A DNA stretch of 64,000 nucleotides from Paracyclopina nana (GCA_019096065.1 JAGUCH010000006.1:640001-704000); one strand, 5' to 3'. Shown: positions 33,333 through 46,910, counted from the first letter of the stretch. The notes: generated by a model not told the origin, from the letters alone. Made by a program: numbers and translations.

Positions 33333-36322
33333 CCATTAGTTTTTGTACTTTCGATAAAAGTAATGAAAATTTCCTTTTGCGAATGCTTTTCAGGTCTTCT
33401 TCCATTTACTGCTGAAGTGAAAGTACGTCAAGTGGGAAGGCACATTCGATTGAACTGTCGATTCTTCACTTATAATGGTCAGTTTCGTATGTGGCAGAAC
33501 TTCAAAAGGCCTGAAATTGAAATAGTTCCATAACTCATTGTGTCAAAATGGAAACTTTCGATATTATGGCAAGCAGCTGCGAGGGCTGACCTTTTTAGAA
33601 AGCCTTTTCTCGTTATAGTATAGTACTGTGTCGTGGAGGCTACGCATTCTCCATTCGGATATCTGGAATTTTTTACTCTGTCAGGTCTGGGAATATTCAA
33701 TTACCCTGTGAACTGACGACTTTCTTCCAATAATATCTGCTAGAAAAAATGTGCCTATAAATGATATACATTGGATTCAAAACTTGATTATATCCTAGAA
33801 TGTTCATACAAGCAGCTAAATAATTAGGTGACCTTTCTAGTTTTTTGAACTACAATATAAACAAATGGCATGAATCATGATTAAACTGAGATAAAAATAG
33901 AGATTTGCTCATAAAAATCTACGTACACGGGTAAGCATAGAATATTGCCTATTATAGTACATGAACATCACATAGTGGAGTTAAGTATATGTAGCTTAGC
34001 TGAAAGTCCTGTGAACTTTCAGAGACATAATCCACAATAAGGCAACTTGCTGTTGCAGTTGTAATCTGTTAATGAATTTGGAGTTGCACAGCTCTTCTCA
34101 CAGATCAAGTTTGGAAAGTTGGGGACTTATTATTATAGTAGTAGTGCTATCGTGGTCTGCTGTTGGAATGAAAGCTGCTATCTTTCGGTTTCCACTGAGC
34201 TGAACATTCGAGCATTACGAAGAGCTTGTCGATATAAACGTAGAGAGAAGTTTGTGTAAAGCAGCAAAAGATGTAGCACGACATATCTGGAGCCCCCCCA
34301 AAAAAAGGAAAAAAGGCCTTGATTGATTGGCAGTCTGTTGCCTTATTGAGCAAACTTTGCACATAAATTGAGAAACATTACTTTTATGGTGTAGCTCAAA
34401 TAAGGACGTGTCATCGTCCAATTTTCTACCTGAAAAGCCCATTTCTTCTTCGAAAAGCCAAATCCCCGTATATGTATAATGGCAAGATTGATCCTTTTGG
34501 CATTAGTGTACTATAGTTTGTCTGTTTAAGCATTCCTGGTGGACTCAGATGAAGCTAATCTGGGGCCTTGACTGGAGCTACCACACGATCCATCAAGATC
34601 AGCTTTAGTAGTATTGGCGAAACCACGTACAACCACCACAGCCTATAAGCAAAGAGCTGACATCCATTAAATCTTAAGCTTAGATTTAAAATGCCCGAAA
34701 AAAATTTAAAAATGTGTAAAAGGTCATTCACTATGACCATTCTAGACGGAACAAGACAAATTGATTCGCCAAACTTATCTTAGTTCTTTCATCATTTGTG
34801 CTTACGCTGCTCACTTCAATTAAAAAAGCGTTCAAATTTTAGCGCCATTTTTTAGTGCTCGAGTAGGAGGAGCCTGTAAGTCAGCTTTACCAGACTTGGA
34901 CATTTCACTTCAAAAATTATGAAAATGAGGCTCTTTCTTCTATCTGACAGCTTTTTTTGAAACTCGATTACCATGGAACTCTACTTTTTTCCTCAGTAGC
35001 CCTTCCATAGCAAAGTCAGGTGAAGTTTACCAGAACAGCTGTAGTAAGAGGTCACCTTAAATTATATAGCAACTTGGCAGAAGGCTTTTTTGCTGTGCTC
35101 ATATTTTATTTGCCAGGCCAAATGAGCAAAGCAGGTACTTTTTCCATGACTTATTTAGTTCCATACTGGCAAATGAAAGAAAAAGGAGAAGTGTTCCCAA
35201 AAGCTTATTTTTTGAGTTGTCAGCTCTTTGATTGTGGGAATTCCCCACCATATAAGTATATGCTATAGCTGGTGCGACGAGGACGAGCAATTCATTATAG
35301 CCACAGCCTCTGACGGCCTCCGAGGTCATATAGAAACACTACAAGATAAACCAGAGCCTCCACAATATGGAGGACAATTTGGCAGAAGGGCCAAAACTTG
35401 GTCAGCAACCAACAAGTTTGCTTCAGTAAAGTTAAAGTGGCCACATATAGTACATATATGCTGACTTTTTTCGGGGGAAAATCCATGGGACAGCCGGTAT
35501 GGCACCAGCAGTCTAACTAATAGCTGCCTTTCAGTTTCACTTGCCAACAACATATTGAGCTTATGTTTGCTGGCAAAAACCTGATGCAATTTCCCTATTA
35601 TGCAATATTTTACCAGCAGCCATTTTGGCCATTGCAGTTGATGCTGCTGGCAAGCAGATAATTCGAGGAAAAAAAATTGTTGGCAAATTTTTGTCCACAC
35701 ACAACTGTCTAACATGTCATATAGTATGCATGAAAAAGTTTGCATATGCAGGGGCCTTTTCGGGATTTTTTACACATGTTGCAAATAGGGACAAAATAGA
35801 CTTCAAAGCAACAAATCGGGTCCTTTGACACTTTAGACAGGCTTTCCAGGATTTCTTCCCAAAGAATGGCCTTCAGCCAGCACAAAAACCCTTTTAAAAG
35901 CAACAAACTTCCTGCTTCAGACCAGAGCACAGAAAGATTAAGCTCCTTTTGAAAAGTTGAACACTACTCCATCTGGGAAAGACTAGAATAGGATTTCCAT
36001 TATGAAATGGTCGCTATATAGAAAAATTGATGGAGCATGAAATTACCATAGTTCTTCACCACGTTAATAAGGAATCGAGTTTTCTCCGACTGCTGCATAT
36101 TGGACTATGGACATTCCATATTATATGTGAGAGCCAGCAAAAGAAACTTTTGCTTCAGATAAATCAGGAAGAAAACTTTCCTCCAGCTCTCACAGTAATA
36201 ATAGGAGGTAAAAACTTTCTGGGAAAAGAATGATGAATACTGCATATAATCATTTGAGAATTTCATTCAAAAAACATCTGGGGAAGTAAACAAAACAAAT
36301 AGCACATTTTTCATAAGCAGAT

Positions 36323-38354
36323 TCATTTTTTGCCATAGGATGGAGGGCTCTCGTTCTCATACTCATAGTCATCATAAGAATAATCAGGAGCTCCGTACCC
36401 TGAATTGGCTGAGTTTGAGGGTGCTCCGTACCCTGAACCAGCTGAGTTTGCGGGTGCTCCATACCCTGAACCAGCTGAGTTTGAGGGTGCTCCATACCCT
36501 GAACCAGCTGAGCTTGCGGGTGCTCCATACCCTGAACCTGCTGAGCTTGCCGGTGCTCCGTAACCTGAACTAGCTGAGCTTGCAGGTGCTCCGTACCCTG
36601 AGCCAGCTGAGCTTGCGGGTGCTCCGTACCCTGAACCAGCTGAGTTAGAGGGTGCTCCGTACCCTGAACCAGCTGAGCTTGCGGGTGCTCCGTAACCTGC
36701 ACCAGCTGAGTTAGAGGGTGCTCCGTACCCTGAACCAGCTGAGCTTGCGGGTGCTCCATACCCTGAACTAGCTGAGCTTGCGGGTGCTCCATACCCTGAT
36801 GAAGCCTGATTTGCTGGAGCTCCATACCCATTAGAGGCTGAATTAGCGGGAGCTCCATATCCATTCGATGCTGAATTAGCGGGAGCTCCATACCCATTAG
36901 AAGCTGAGTTGGATGGTGCTCCATACCCATTAGAAGCTGAGTTCGAGGGTGCACCATACCCTGAAGGTGCTGCATTCGTGGGTGCTCCATATCCAGCAGA
37001 GGCCGCTTGAGAAGTAGGCGCTCCATATCCGGTGGAGGCTGCCACTGAGGCCGAAGGTGCACCATAGCCAGTAGAGGCTGCCTGTGACGTAGGAGCTCCA
37101 TAATTCTTGGAGGGTCTCTTTGAGTTGGTCCTATTTTGTTTTTTTGCCAGTTTTCTCCTAGGCTTTTGAGCCTTGGAGGCTGTCGGCGCTGGTAGTGGGG
37201 GAGCAGCGTAGCCTCCAGAGGCCGAGGAAGGTGACGAATACCCCCCTGTGGCCGGAGATCCATTAGGGCTTACATAAGTAGGCTGTCCATTCGAGGCTGA
37301 GGCAGCCAGTAAAGCTTGCGTCGCGGCCTCTCGTTCAGCCGCAATTTCCTCGTTGAGGCTGTAGAGGCCCTCGGCCTCGGAGCAGTCAAAGTTGAACCAC
37401 CAATCGCAAATAAAATACTGCTGACTAAAGAGGGTGCCATTTGGACACAAAAAGGAGTATTTGGTGAGGCCGCCGTGAGCATCGCTGGTGCAAATGTGGA
37501 AAACTTGGCACTCGGCCTCAGGGTCGGAGTAATAGCCTCCGTCGACTTGGCCTTCGCAGGAAAATCCCGTTTCCGGAACCTCGGCATAAATTGGGTAATC
37601 TTGCCCAGGAACGCCGGGCACGGCCTTTTCCAGCATCATGATATTGGAGTCACCACTGTTTTGGCCTCCTCCATATTGAGGCTGTTGTTGACCTCGACTG
37701 TATTGAGGCTGGACGCTCTGGGCCGAATATTGGTTGCCGAAATTCTCGTTTTCAGTGTGAAAGCCCGCGGTGAAAATGCCCCCATCATTGGTAGATCCGT
37801 ACTTGGCGAGGTCGTTATTGTTGCGGCCTCCGCGACGGCCTCCACCGTGACGTCGATGACCTGCACCATCTCCGAGGACATTTCGGCCTACATTTGCATA
37901 CAAATGATGGAATTTTATTAAACGGGTGTAATTTTCGGCTCAAACTTGGATTTGGGTTGCTAGAAATTCTATTTGCAGTTTCTTCTGTGCTAAAATTCCA
38001 TGTAGTGAGCAAACAAAAATTGCGGCCTTAAAAATCTCCGCGCGGTATTCAGCTCAACCGGTTACATGTAAAACTACTCTCAGCTCCTCTGGCAATTTCC
38101 CCCCAAAATGGCAGCAAGGTTTTTCTAAGCATCTCCAGTTTGAAAAAGGGAATCTTAGCACGAAATGTTGTTGCCGTGAGAGAAGTTTCTCCTCTAAATT
38201 CAAAAAGTGAAAAAAGAAACTCTATCCATCTTGAGAGAACTTTGTTGTTGTCAAAATACCAAAAATCTCCCTGGGAACGAAGCTGAGCTTTTCAATGCAA
38301 CTCACCCAAGAAGCAGATGCAGAATATGGCTGTTGTCACTGGGGCCAGCCTCAT
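36323..38354 (-). CDS. Cuticular protein: CBM14 chitin-binding domain plus resilin-like YGAP repeats
   Basis: Two minus-strand exons, 38354-38306 and 37887-36323, give 537 aa. The first encodes MRLAPVTTAIFCICFLG, a short hydrophobic signal peptide, followed by a 418-bp intron in phase 1, the common design for secreted cuticle genes. After a Gly/Arg/Asn/Gln-rich stretch comes one CBM14 (peritrophin-A) domain, residues 127-185, with six Cys in the standard order and the text DPEAECQVFHIC, FLCPNGTLF, QQYFICDWWFNFDC. This matches single-domain cuticular proteins analogous to peritrophins (CPAP1), which bind chitin in the exoskeleton. A Lys/Arg-rich linker follows, then from residue 279 to about 515 there are 22 YGAP motifs, mostly in an 11-residue unit GYGAP(A/S)(S/N)SA(S/G)(S/N). 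The end is Tyr/Asp/Glu-rich (DYSYDDYEYE). YGAP repeats are the hallmark of resilin, where the Tyr residues crosslink. The matching 33-bp DNA repeat spans roughly 36380-37110. Confidence 0.93.
36380..37110 (-). repeat. 33-bp coding tandem repeat (YGAP array)
   Basis: The repeat encodes 22 YGAP motifs, mostly in 11-residue units. Units near the 3' end of the gene are the most alike, with ASSAGSGYGAP and SNSAGSGYGAP types alternating, which suggests recent unequal exchange there. Units nearer the CBM14 end (for example TSQAASTGYGAP) are older and more varied. Confidence 0.92.
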
Positions 38355-38708
38355 TTTTTTGAATTGAGGTCAGGCTGGTGGAACTCGTAAAAATAATGCC
38401 ACGTGAAGAAGAAGTGCTGAGAAGGAACTGGAATGCGTCTCGAGCTGAGAGGGTGCTTAAATAAGTTACTTGCAACCATGATCTCGCACTCTTCACCAAA
38501 GGATGCCCAAAAATCCACGTGCAACACTTCGATTTTGCATCTTCAGAAACTCCACTACTACGCGCAGGCTCGGTCTCGACGCAGTTTTTTAAAAGTTTGC
38601 GAGCAACGTCCTTTGAAGGCCACTATTTGATTGAAGAAGGTTCTCGTTATTTTCAATAATACAAAAATTGTTATCTAAACTAACTTTACTTAGTAACATA
38701 GTAACGAG

Positions 38709-39016
38709 GTCCATTCATTGTAAAAGTTTTAGCAGACTAATAATTAACGTACAAGAGGTTTCTTAAAAAAAGTCCATCTTTAAAATGCTTAAATAGCCTG
38801 GTTCTTAAACTTAGTTTGTTCTTTGACAAACTAAGTAACTTTTCAATAGAAGCCTCATAACGGTCCATTCATTGTAAAAGTTTTAGCAGACTAATAATTA
38901 ACGTACAAGAGGTTTCTTAAAAAAAGTCCATCTTTAAAATGCTGAAATAGCCTGGTTCTTAAACTTAGTTTGTTCTTTGACAAACTAAGTAACTTTTCAA
39001 TAGAAGCCTCATAACG
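38709..39016 (+). repeat. Two-copy tandem duplication, 154-bp unit
   Basis: The unit starting GTCCATTCATTGTAAAAG at 38709 is repeated at 38863 with almost no change (one T/G difference near the middle), so the duplication is recent. Each unit contains its own small inverted pair AAACTTAGTTTG / CAAACTAAG. Non-coding. Confidence 0.92.
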
Positions 39017-39030
39017 GTTTTAGAGACCCT

Positions 39031-39259
39031 TTAGGGCCTGTTCACCTGCTTATTATGGCCGTTATTTTAGCAAAATATTGGAGAGAAATACTGAGAAACT
39101 GAGAATTTTATTTTTGGTGTAGGATGGCTTTTGGTACCAATATATCGATTCCGAAGTCAAAATCTGACAAATGATTTTACAAATACCGGATATTTGCAAA
39201 TATCAGCATAATATTGCGCGTTATTTTGCTGATAATATTGCAGGTGAACAGGGCCCTAA
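39031..39259 (+). mobile_element. MITE family B copy 2 (PIF/Harbinger-like)
   Basis: Element 39034-39256 with ends GGGCCTGTTCACCTGC / GCAGGTGAACAGGGCCC and TTA / TAA at its borders. It matches the other three copies in inverted orientation through the block GTAGGATGGCTTTTGGTACC. Confidence 0.82.
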
Positions 39260-41083
39260 TGGCGAAAAGAAAAAAAATAGCCTTTGGAAACTTTTGCACT
39301 GCATTAGGGTCAATAAAAAGCGTTTTGTAACCTTAAAAAACCCTCAACTGAACGCAACCGAGGAGCTGAACAAGAGTAACCATCGAAGAAAGAAGGTTAA
39401 TGAAAAAACCGTTACTAGGCTACTCTGAAAAAACTGCTTGAAGATCGAGCCCAACAATGTAGCGCTCTGGGCCTACCATACCAGATGGGCACAGCGGGGA
39501 TCAGACTCACTTAAAAAGGCTGTGATGGGGGTGGGAGGTCCTCGGCCAAAGTAACTATTCAAAAAGGCTTTTAAGATCCTTCAGTGCAACGTAGATACGA
39601 GCCAATAAAAGTTGACACTGCGTTTTTGACTTCAGTGCTCGCATAAATTAGCGGACAAGACAGCTAATGTGCGCATAGTAATAACAATATGCGTACAACA
39701 CGAGACGTGGACACTTTTATTGGAGGACAATTGGCAAAATTGAAAAAGAGCGTGTGTGTCGATGCACCAGCGTATATAGTAGTATCTCAAGGATGAAAAA
39801 GCTTATAATGTGCTATATGGTAGTAATTTCTGAATTTAGTAGCTTTTTGTCACTTGAAGGCCGTTTAGAAGATGCTCCATATATCTTTTGAAAAAGGCCT
39901 TTTTTCTGCCCTCAAAACCGAGATATTCATCTATGCTGCCATTGTGGTGCACATGTGTGCTAAATGCAATAATTATCTGCAGATATGCATGTGTATGTAA
40001 CTATATTAAGCTGTGATGTATGCACGTCAAGTCAGCCCTTTTTTCACGGCTAATTGGGATCACGCGTGGTGGCATCACCAGTTGGCGAATTCTTCCTTGG
40101 AAGCTCCCCTCAAATTGGTGCCAGTAATTCTTCCGCAAATGTGCAACAAATTTTAAAGCCCATAAATATGGGTATACATAAATTATCACTATATATGAAA
40201 GTTCCTTCCTAAAAGCCTTTTTCAGATCAAAAGCAAAATCTTTGCATCAAAAATTGGCACCATCAAAATAATGCACTTTTTTGCATGCGCAAAAAAAAAT
40301 GACTGTATATACTTTGTAAGGGGAGGATGCTTGTGAACGGTCATCAGTCAGTGTAGGAGGAAAAATTGCAAAAACCACCTCGAAAAAGTGTGAGGAACAC
40401 AAGAAGCTACTATATTTGGTATAGTATGTTACATAATAATAAAGACAGAGGAAAAGAAGGATCGAGTCGATCATTTTCAATATATATATATATATCGATG
40501 ATGGATTACTCGCAAGAAAGTATAGATAATCCAAATGTGGAATAGATAGACTATGGCATAGTTCATCTTTTCAGTCTGCTGCTGCTGTGGAGGAAATAAG
40601 CAAGGGACTTGACAAATGGGCTCCAAGGAAATCCATATCACATGGGCTAGTTCTTAGCACGTTTTTTTGAAAATCACACTCTAAAAAAATTAAGGTGGTT
40701 CACAACAATTTAAGAAGGTAGTTAAAGGTGAAAATAATGGAAATCAAAAAACTAAATGAGGTTCACTATCAAAAAGCCTTGTACATACTCAGCCCTTCTT
40801 TAACAAGCAGATGCACAAATCACACTGTAGAGTTTATTATTAGGCACGAAACGAGTTCAAAATGATGATTAGGTATAAGATGAAGATGATGACACGCTTC
40901 CGGCACAATGACTGGCGAAAATTGGACCCAAAATTCATCACATGACCTTTGGGGCAAAAGTAAACAAACAGCTGCTATCAAAAAAAGCACACACACCTGT
41001 GATATGTTTTCGTGATGAGCCAATCATAGGAAAACTGCCAACTCATTCATTAAGTTTGGTGCACGACAAAAGTCATAACTAAA

Positions 41084-41241
41084 GGGCGTTCTCATATTGG
41101 ACTTTAGCTTACCAAAACCTGATTTTGGTTAACCAAAAACCTGTTTTCGGTAGGTAGCCACTACATAGCGCTTGACTAAAACCAGTTTTTGGTTAACCAA
41201 AATCAGGTTTTGGTAAGCTAAAGTCCAATATGAGAACGCCC
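41084..41241. mobile_element. Palindromic MITE family C copy 1
   Basis: A 158-bp fold-back unit starting GGGCGTTCTCATATTGGACT and ending with the inverted match. Nearly the whole element pairs with itself, using GGTTAACCAAAA words. The right border is TA; the left border reads AA, probably a changed TA. Confidence 0.82.
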
Positions 41242-43558
41242 TAATGACACGTGGTCTGTTTAAAATTAATATACAGCCTTTTTTCTCAGTATGATGTACT
41301 TACTACATGCTAGCAGGCTTGGTCAGTAGCATATTTTTGGAAATAACCCATCAATAAGTGTTTGAAAATGAATGTAATCAAAGATAGCTTATTTTATGAA
41401 TTCATGTTAAAAGTATAATACAAAAGAGAAAAATGTGCAAAGACAAAATGCGATACACATACTGCTCTAATCCATTAATTAGCACAATTAACAACAATTT
41501 TCCCCCCACATGACAAGGGCAATTAGAGTGAGTGTGCAAATAATGTCAGCTGCTGAGGTTTGACACACAAAAATTCATCTCAGTGCATTATTATCAGGAG
41601 CACAATGTAATTGGGTAAGGAGTGAGGCAAAAAATGTGTCATATTACAAACACCAGGGCAACAAAAAACCGACTGCTTTTGTCCAACTAGCCTATATGGA
41701 AGCTTATCAGTTTTCTTTCAAAGCTGAGAGAAAAAATGACACAAAGCAGCCATTACAAGGACCCCCAAAAGCCACAGTTTCAGCATGTTCTACATAGTAA
41801 ATCCTCGTGTCCTTCTTCTTTTTAGGGCTCATTATGCTCCAAAGTTGGAGCTTAATGACCAAAATCACCCATGCTAAGCAATTTGGTATTTATGTCTCTC
41901 CCACACTAGAAAATGTTCCCTAGTTGGTGGAAAAAGGAAAAGTTATTTACTCTGATCCACCCATGCCAGTGTTGACCAAATGGCACTAAATCAAACTTTT
42001 TATGTCCACTTTTTTCCATTGTGTCAGTGTGTGTGTAGACAGTTTGTCCTATAGAGGCCATAAATAGGCAATTGCAGTTTTGAAGTTTATTTCTGCTTTT
42101 ATGTCATACTTGCACCATTTTTAGCAAGGAAATTGACCTGGTTTGAGAATGTTAACTAACAGGGAAGAAATAGTTAACTAAAAATGGCTCCAGATAGGTT
42201 TTATGCCATGATGAAAATGATATGGTAAATCTACCCTGACATTGTAATTTCCTGAAGTTATGATCATTTAGCATGGCAAAGTCAGCCAGTGAAAATTGCC
42301 AAGAATGATCTTTTATTAGCAAAGCTATAAAGAAAAACTTACCTTGAACTAGAAGCTGATAATTAATGGAAATTGCTAATTGTCATGATTAACGGACATC
42401 AATTATTCACATGTTTTCTGCTGTCAAAGTCAGACTTGTTTACCCTGACTAATTCTACTTGAAACGCGAAAGTAGACAAATCCGGGTGAAAAGCGCCAAC
42501 TTATTGACATATTTGGACCTTAGTTAATGTCGCGCAACTCTGGCGCTCAACTTGTGTTTTGTAAACAATCAGCTGTCGCATTTTCACGCCCAATTATGCC
42601 CAAGTTGAAGGAGAGCAATTAAAGCATCAGGCAGAAAACCAAACCCATAATGACAAAGATGAGCCATTTTTCCATCTCCACGCCCCAATTTACCTTGGGA
42701 GCCTTGTAATTGTTGCACTTTCGTGCGATGGTCACTGAAACCGCAATTTAAGGTGAAACCCAAAAAAGCCTTGATTTTATGGCCTTGAGATTCTACCGAG
42801 ACTGTTGCCTCACTCAAGCGGGTAAGTAACAAATGTTATATTTGCATATGAAACTTCCTCATTCATGAGTTCACTGGAAATTGCAACACTCAAGAAGACT
42901 TTTATGGAATGTGAGTTGTAGGAGTTCTTCTCATTGCATTATAGAGTGTGATGCATAAAAAACCAAAATAGAGCATTTTTAAGTCTATTTCCAATTCACT
43001 TCATCTTTTCAAACCTTCAAACCAATTTTGATTTTAATCAGAAGGTTTTCGTCTCAGGTAGCTTTTTTCATGAATCAGACTCTTGTGCCAGTTTACTTTT
43101 TTATGGATCAGACTCTAGCCAAAAATAATCATAAGTGAGAAAAGATGGCACAATGATGATGGAACTTTTGTGCAACACTACCAAGAAAGATGGAGCAACT
43201 TGTTTTTGGCACTTTTCTCCCCCCAAAAAAATCAATGCAACTTTTGCATTTTGGAAGTATTTGGTGGAAGTTGCTCCTTTAATTAAGGAGTCCAATTAAA
43301 AAAATGTCGAACTTCACTTCCTGAGTCCAGGTTGTGCGAATAAATCTTCTGTCAATCACGAATTAACACCTGCAGAATTGACCTTAATCTCTGACCTCAT
43401 CACAATTTTTTGGCATAAAATCAATTTCTGCGATCTCTGCATCAATTCAAGGTTGCGAGCTCAACAAAGGCTTGTTTCTTTATAGGGTGAACTCATTTCA
43501 TGTCATCATCAAATCGCAAAGCCAACTTTTGGCCAACTTTGGCGTTTTAAAAAAAGAA

Positions 43559-44057
43559 GCCCGTTCTCATATATTAGTTAAGCAAGCTCTTTGAAGTTAA
43601 GCAATGCTCTTTGGAAGCCAATACCTCAGTAGTTTCTGAGCCGATTGGAACCAAACTTGGTAGGACTCTTTAGTGACACAATCTACGGCTGTGTATCAAA
43701 TTTGGTTGAGATTTGAGGCCGCCTACTGGAGGCTGTTTAAAACGTGAAGCAATGCAGCTTTGCTTAGCATTTATAATGGGAAAAAATGGCCTCCACTTAT
43801 CGGTCTTTAATCTGGATGAATTTTGGCATGAACAATTATTAGGGTCTATTGACGAATCCTACCAAGTTTGGTGCCGATCGGCTCAGTAGTTGTTGAGATA
43901 AAGAGCCTCCAAAGAGCCTTGCTTAACATTATAGGAAACCTGCTAGAAAAATATGGGAACGAGCTAGCGACTTTTAAATTGAATAGTTTATTTACGAAAA
44001 AAGTAGGCTCATATCAAAACTGCCAGACAATTTGTGGGGTTGCATTTTTCATATTGT
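43559..44057 (-). repeat. MITE family A copy 3, inverted, plus shared right flank
   Basis: The element (43559-43964, 406 bp) is in reverse orientation relative to copies 1 and 2 and more diverged, with ends GCCCGTTCTCATAT and ATATGGGAACGAGC. The ~90 bp that follow (43969-44057), including TAGTTTATTTACGAAAAAAG and TAGGCTCATATCAAAAC, recur beside copy 4 at 55037-55128 nearly unchanged. Confidence 0.8.
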
Positions 44058-44829
44058 AGCTGGGAAGAAAAGTATGCTGCTGTATAAATGCATTCGCATT
44101 AGCATACAAATGGGGCTGGAAATTATTAATATGCGAGTGTCAAAAGGCCCTGAAAAATGTTTTAATTGCCAAACTTTGCCTCGAGCATTTCATAAAAGGT
44201 GATAAAAATGGTTCATTTTTATTGCAGCAGACATTATCAAAACCGCATAATCATTAAGTAAACCAATTTCTTCATATGTGTCTTATAGTGCAAATGTGCT
44301 GATTTTTTGCCAAATTCCTACTTTAAAAAAAAGCATCACGACTCCTTATGCCATAAATTGTCTCACGAAGACACAGATTTTCGAGAAGACGAATTTTCAG
44401 AAAATAATTATTATATTTCTGCATAGGAAAAAGCCAGATTTCCTGGATTAGGAAACCGAGGATTCATCAAATATTTTTCTGGCTGCACATTTGCATTGTA
44501 TAGGGATAAAATGCATATGACGACGACGATGATGATGATCATGGGCGGATTAAGGGCGTGGAAAAACCACACATTATTGAAGAAGAAGGGGTGGAATAGC
44601 ATTTCCGCGATCTCATATTTTACGCAAATCTGCGCACACAAATGTATACCATGTGCTCTAGAGCAACAGCTAAATTCCTCGGCTAATTTTTGACAGCCAA
44701 TGCACCGTGAGCTCTAATTAACGTAGACAGTTTACCTTGAACTACCTTCTATTCATTGGGTCTTCTTGATTTCTTATAGAGTGATTCATTCCTGAGCAAC
44801 CTTTAGGTGAACCTTGCTGCATACAATAA

Positions 44830-45440
44830 TTCCTATAAGGAAAGAGCTGACTAGAAAACTATTCCCTATATCTTTCCTTTTAATTAAGTGGATTGGCAAA
44901 AGAAACCGAAAATAACAGAAAAGAGTGGTCGATTTCAAATTTGAGTGGTTGTCAGCTCTTTGTTGTGAGGACTTGGTATATGGTTAATGAATAGCTAGAC
45001 TATGAAACTATTGTCTTAATATTTCATTCTAATTATTAGCATTGGCAAAAGAAAATAAGAATGAAAAAATAGTGGTCGATTTCAAATTTGAGTGGTTGTC
45101 AGCTCTTTGTTGTGAGGACTTGGTATATGGTTAATGAATAGCTAGACAAGGAAACTATTGTGTAAATATTTCATTTTAATTATTAGAACAGGCAAAAGAA
45201 AACGAAAAGAATGAAAAAAGTGTTGTAGATTTCAAATTTGAGTGGTTGTCAGCTCTTTGTTGTGAGGACTTGGTATATGGTTTTATAGAGTTCTTTAATT
45301 AATAGCTAGACAAGGAAACTATTGTCTAAATATTTCATTTTATATTAGAAAAGGCAAAAGAAAAGGAAAATAATAAAAAGGGTGGTCGATTTCAAATTTG
45401 AGTGGTTGTCAGCTCTTTGTTGTGAGGACTTGGCATGGTT
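44830..45440 (+). repeat. Four-copy tandem repeat, ~146-165-bp unit
   Basis: The segment GGTCGATTTCAAATTTGAGT followed by GGTTGTCAGCTCTTTGTTGT recurs at about 44927, 45073, 45222 and 45383. Units differ by small insertions and deletions between the conserved blocks. Non-coding. The unit contains the dispersed word GTCAGCTCTTTG. Confidence 0.9.
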
Positions 45441-46682
45441 TCATGGAGGTCTTCAATATATAGCAAGGGATCGCTTTTTATTTGCATGATCAAGTTCCCC
45501 TTGAAATTCAATAGGCACGTGCACTGATGGCAAGGATTCTTCAATTCTTCAAGTGAGTGGCACCCTCAGGAGGATCATCTGCCTCCAAATGAATTTCAGT
45601 GTCTCGAAAAAAAATTGTCATCTTTTCATGGCTCAATTATGCCCCCGAGTGACTGGAACTCGTTGTTCCAAGCTTAATTTTTAATTTCCAGATCATAGCT
45701 TGTCAAGCATGCGTTGAAAAAGTGCTCAGTGAAGCCTGAAAGAGGCTTAAAAACTAAAGATGCACACTGGTCTGATTATGATGCTGTACGATTTATACTA
45801 CGTGAGCAGTAAATAATCTCCCCCCAAAATAATAGTTCCTAGCTGTGAGCTAATAGGCAAAAATAATGATGGATGCCCTAGCTCGTGTAAGATGTCATTG
45901 CAGACGCGGAGAAGAAGAAGATCCGGAAAATGTACTAATTATGGCATTTTTGGCCAAGTTCTCCATGTGCCAGAGCTGTTGTAGTAATTGTGATGGAGCA
46001 ATTATTTCCAGACAAAAAACTTTCATTATATGAGGGAGGCCACACACACACACACGTCCCATATATGTGAAAAGGACTTCTTCTCTCGACGTCAACTACA
46101 AAGATGGCGCCCATCCATTGTTTTGGCACAAAATCTAATGCGTAACAAGGTTATACCCATTTCCTATCACCAAAGAACTGCCAGAAGGCACTTTTCACAA
46201 GTCTGACAATTATTTTGCTTCAATTGGGTTAATTTGTTTGCAATCAGTTGAGTGGTGGCGCTAGTGTCGCTCACAACAAAAGAAAAAGAGCGGGAAATTC
46301 AAATATTAGTGTTAACGGGACCCACTGTGCTTTGTTTGGCTTTTTTCATTTTATGGCTATTTTGAAGTAAATCAAAGCAATTTTTTTGTAGCTATGTGCC
46401 AGCTCTTTGTTGTCAGGCTTTCTTCTCACGCAACGATGATAATAGATAAAAGTACGTCAATTTCCTCTACGAATTAAGACCACAAACAAGCCTTGTCATT
46501 TAGCAGAAGAGTTGTTGGGAGATCAAGGAGAAATCACCCACGACGATGGCAGGATCTTTGCCAAATTAAATTTTTCTCGGTTATTCGGCTGAGAAAAGGC
46601 TCAGTGAAGCATGCGGAAAGTAGTGTGTTTTTATTAATGCCTGGCTTGGCAAATGCCAATATTCTGATGATAAAAGGGGGGC

Positions 46683-46910
46683 TTAGGCCGTGTTCACCTG
46701 CATTATTATGAGCAAAATAACGCGCGATATTATGATGAAATTTGAAAATATGTGGTATTTGAAAAATCATTTTTCAGATTTTGACTTCGGAATCGGTAGA
46801 TTGGTACCAAAAGCCATCCTACACCAATATAAAAATTCTCAGTTTCTCAGTATTTCTCTCCAATATTTTGCCAAAATAACGGCCATAATAAGCAGGTGAA
46901 CAGGCCCTTA
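46683..46910 (+). mobile_element. MITE family B copy 3 (PIF/Harbinger-like)
   Basis: Element 46686-46907 (222 bp) with TTA on both sides (46683-46685, 46908-46910) and ends GGCCGTGTTCACCTGC / GCAGGTGAACAGGCCC. Confidence 0.85.

Larger units (their letters stand above)
25749..36322. other. 10.6-kb spacer with repeats and no supported gene
   Basis: Between the RASL10-like gene and the cuticle-protein gene I find no exon that belongs to a known family. It contains the individually listed items: a GC-rich patch (27470-27640), a fold-back element (27669-27861), two palindromes (29148-29208, 29661-29831), a tRNA-like remnant (29241-29314), a minisatellite array (30850-32270) and an inverted-repeat element (32973-33332). 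From 33.35 to 36.3 kb it is plain AT-rich sequence with no structure that I can see. Confidence 0.5.

Noticed and set aside
36250-37263. Long repetitive open frame (MEHPQAQLVQG type) overlapping the cuticle gene
   Set aside because: It is the +1 frame of the 33-bp YGAP repeat on the same strand; periodic DNA keeps all frames open. The YGAP frame has the CBM14 domain and correct splicing.
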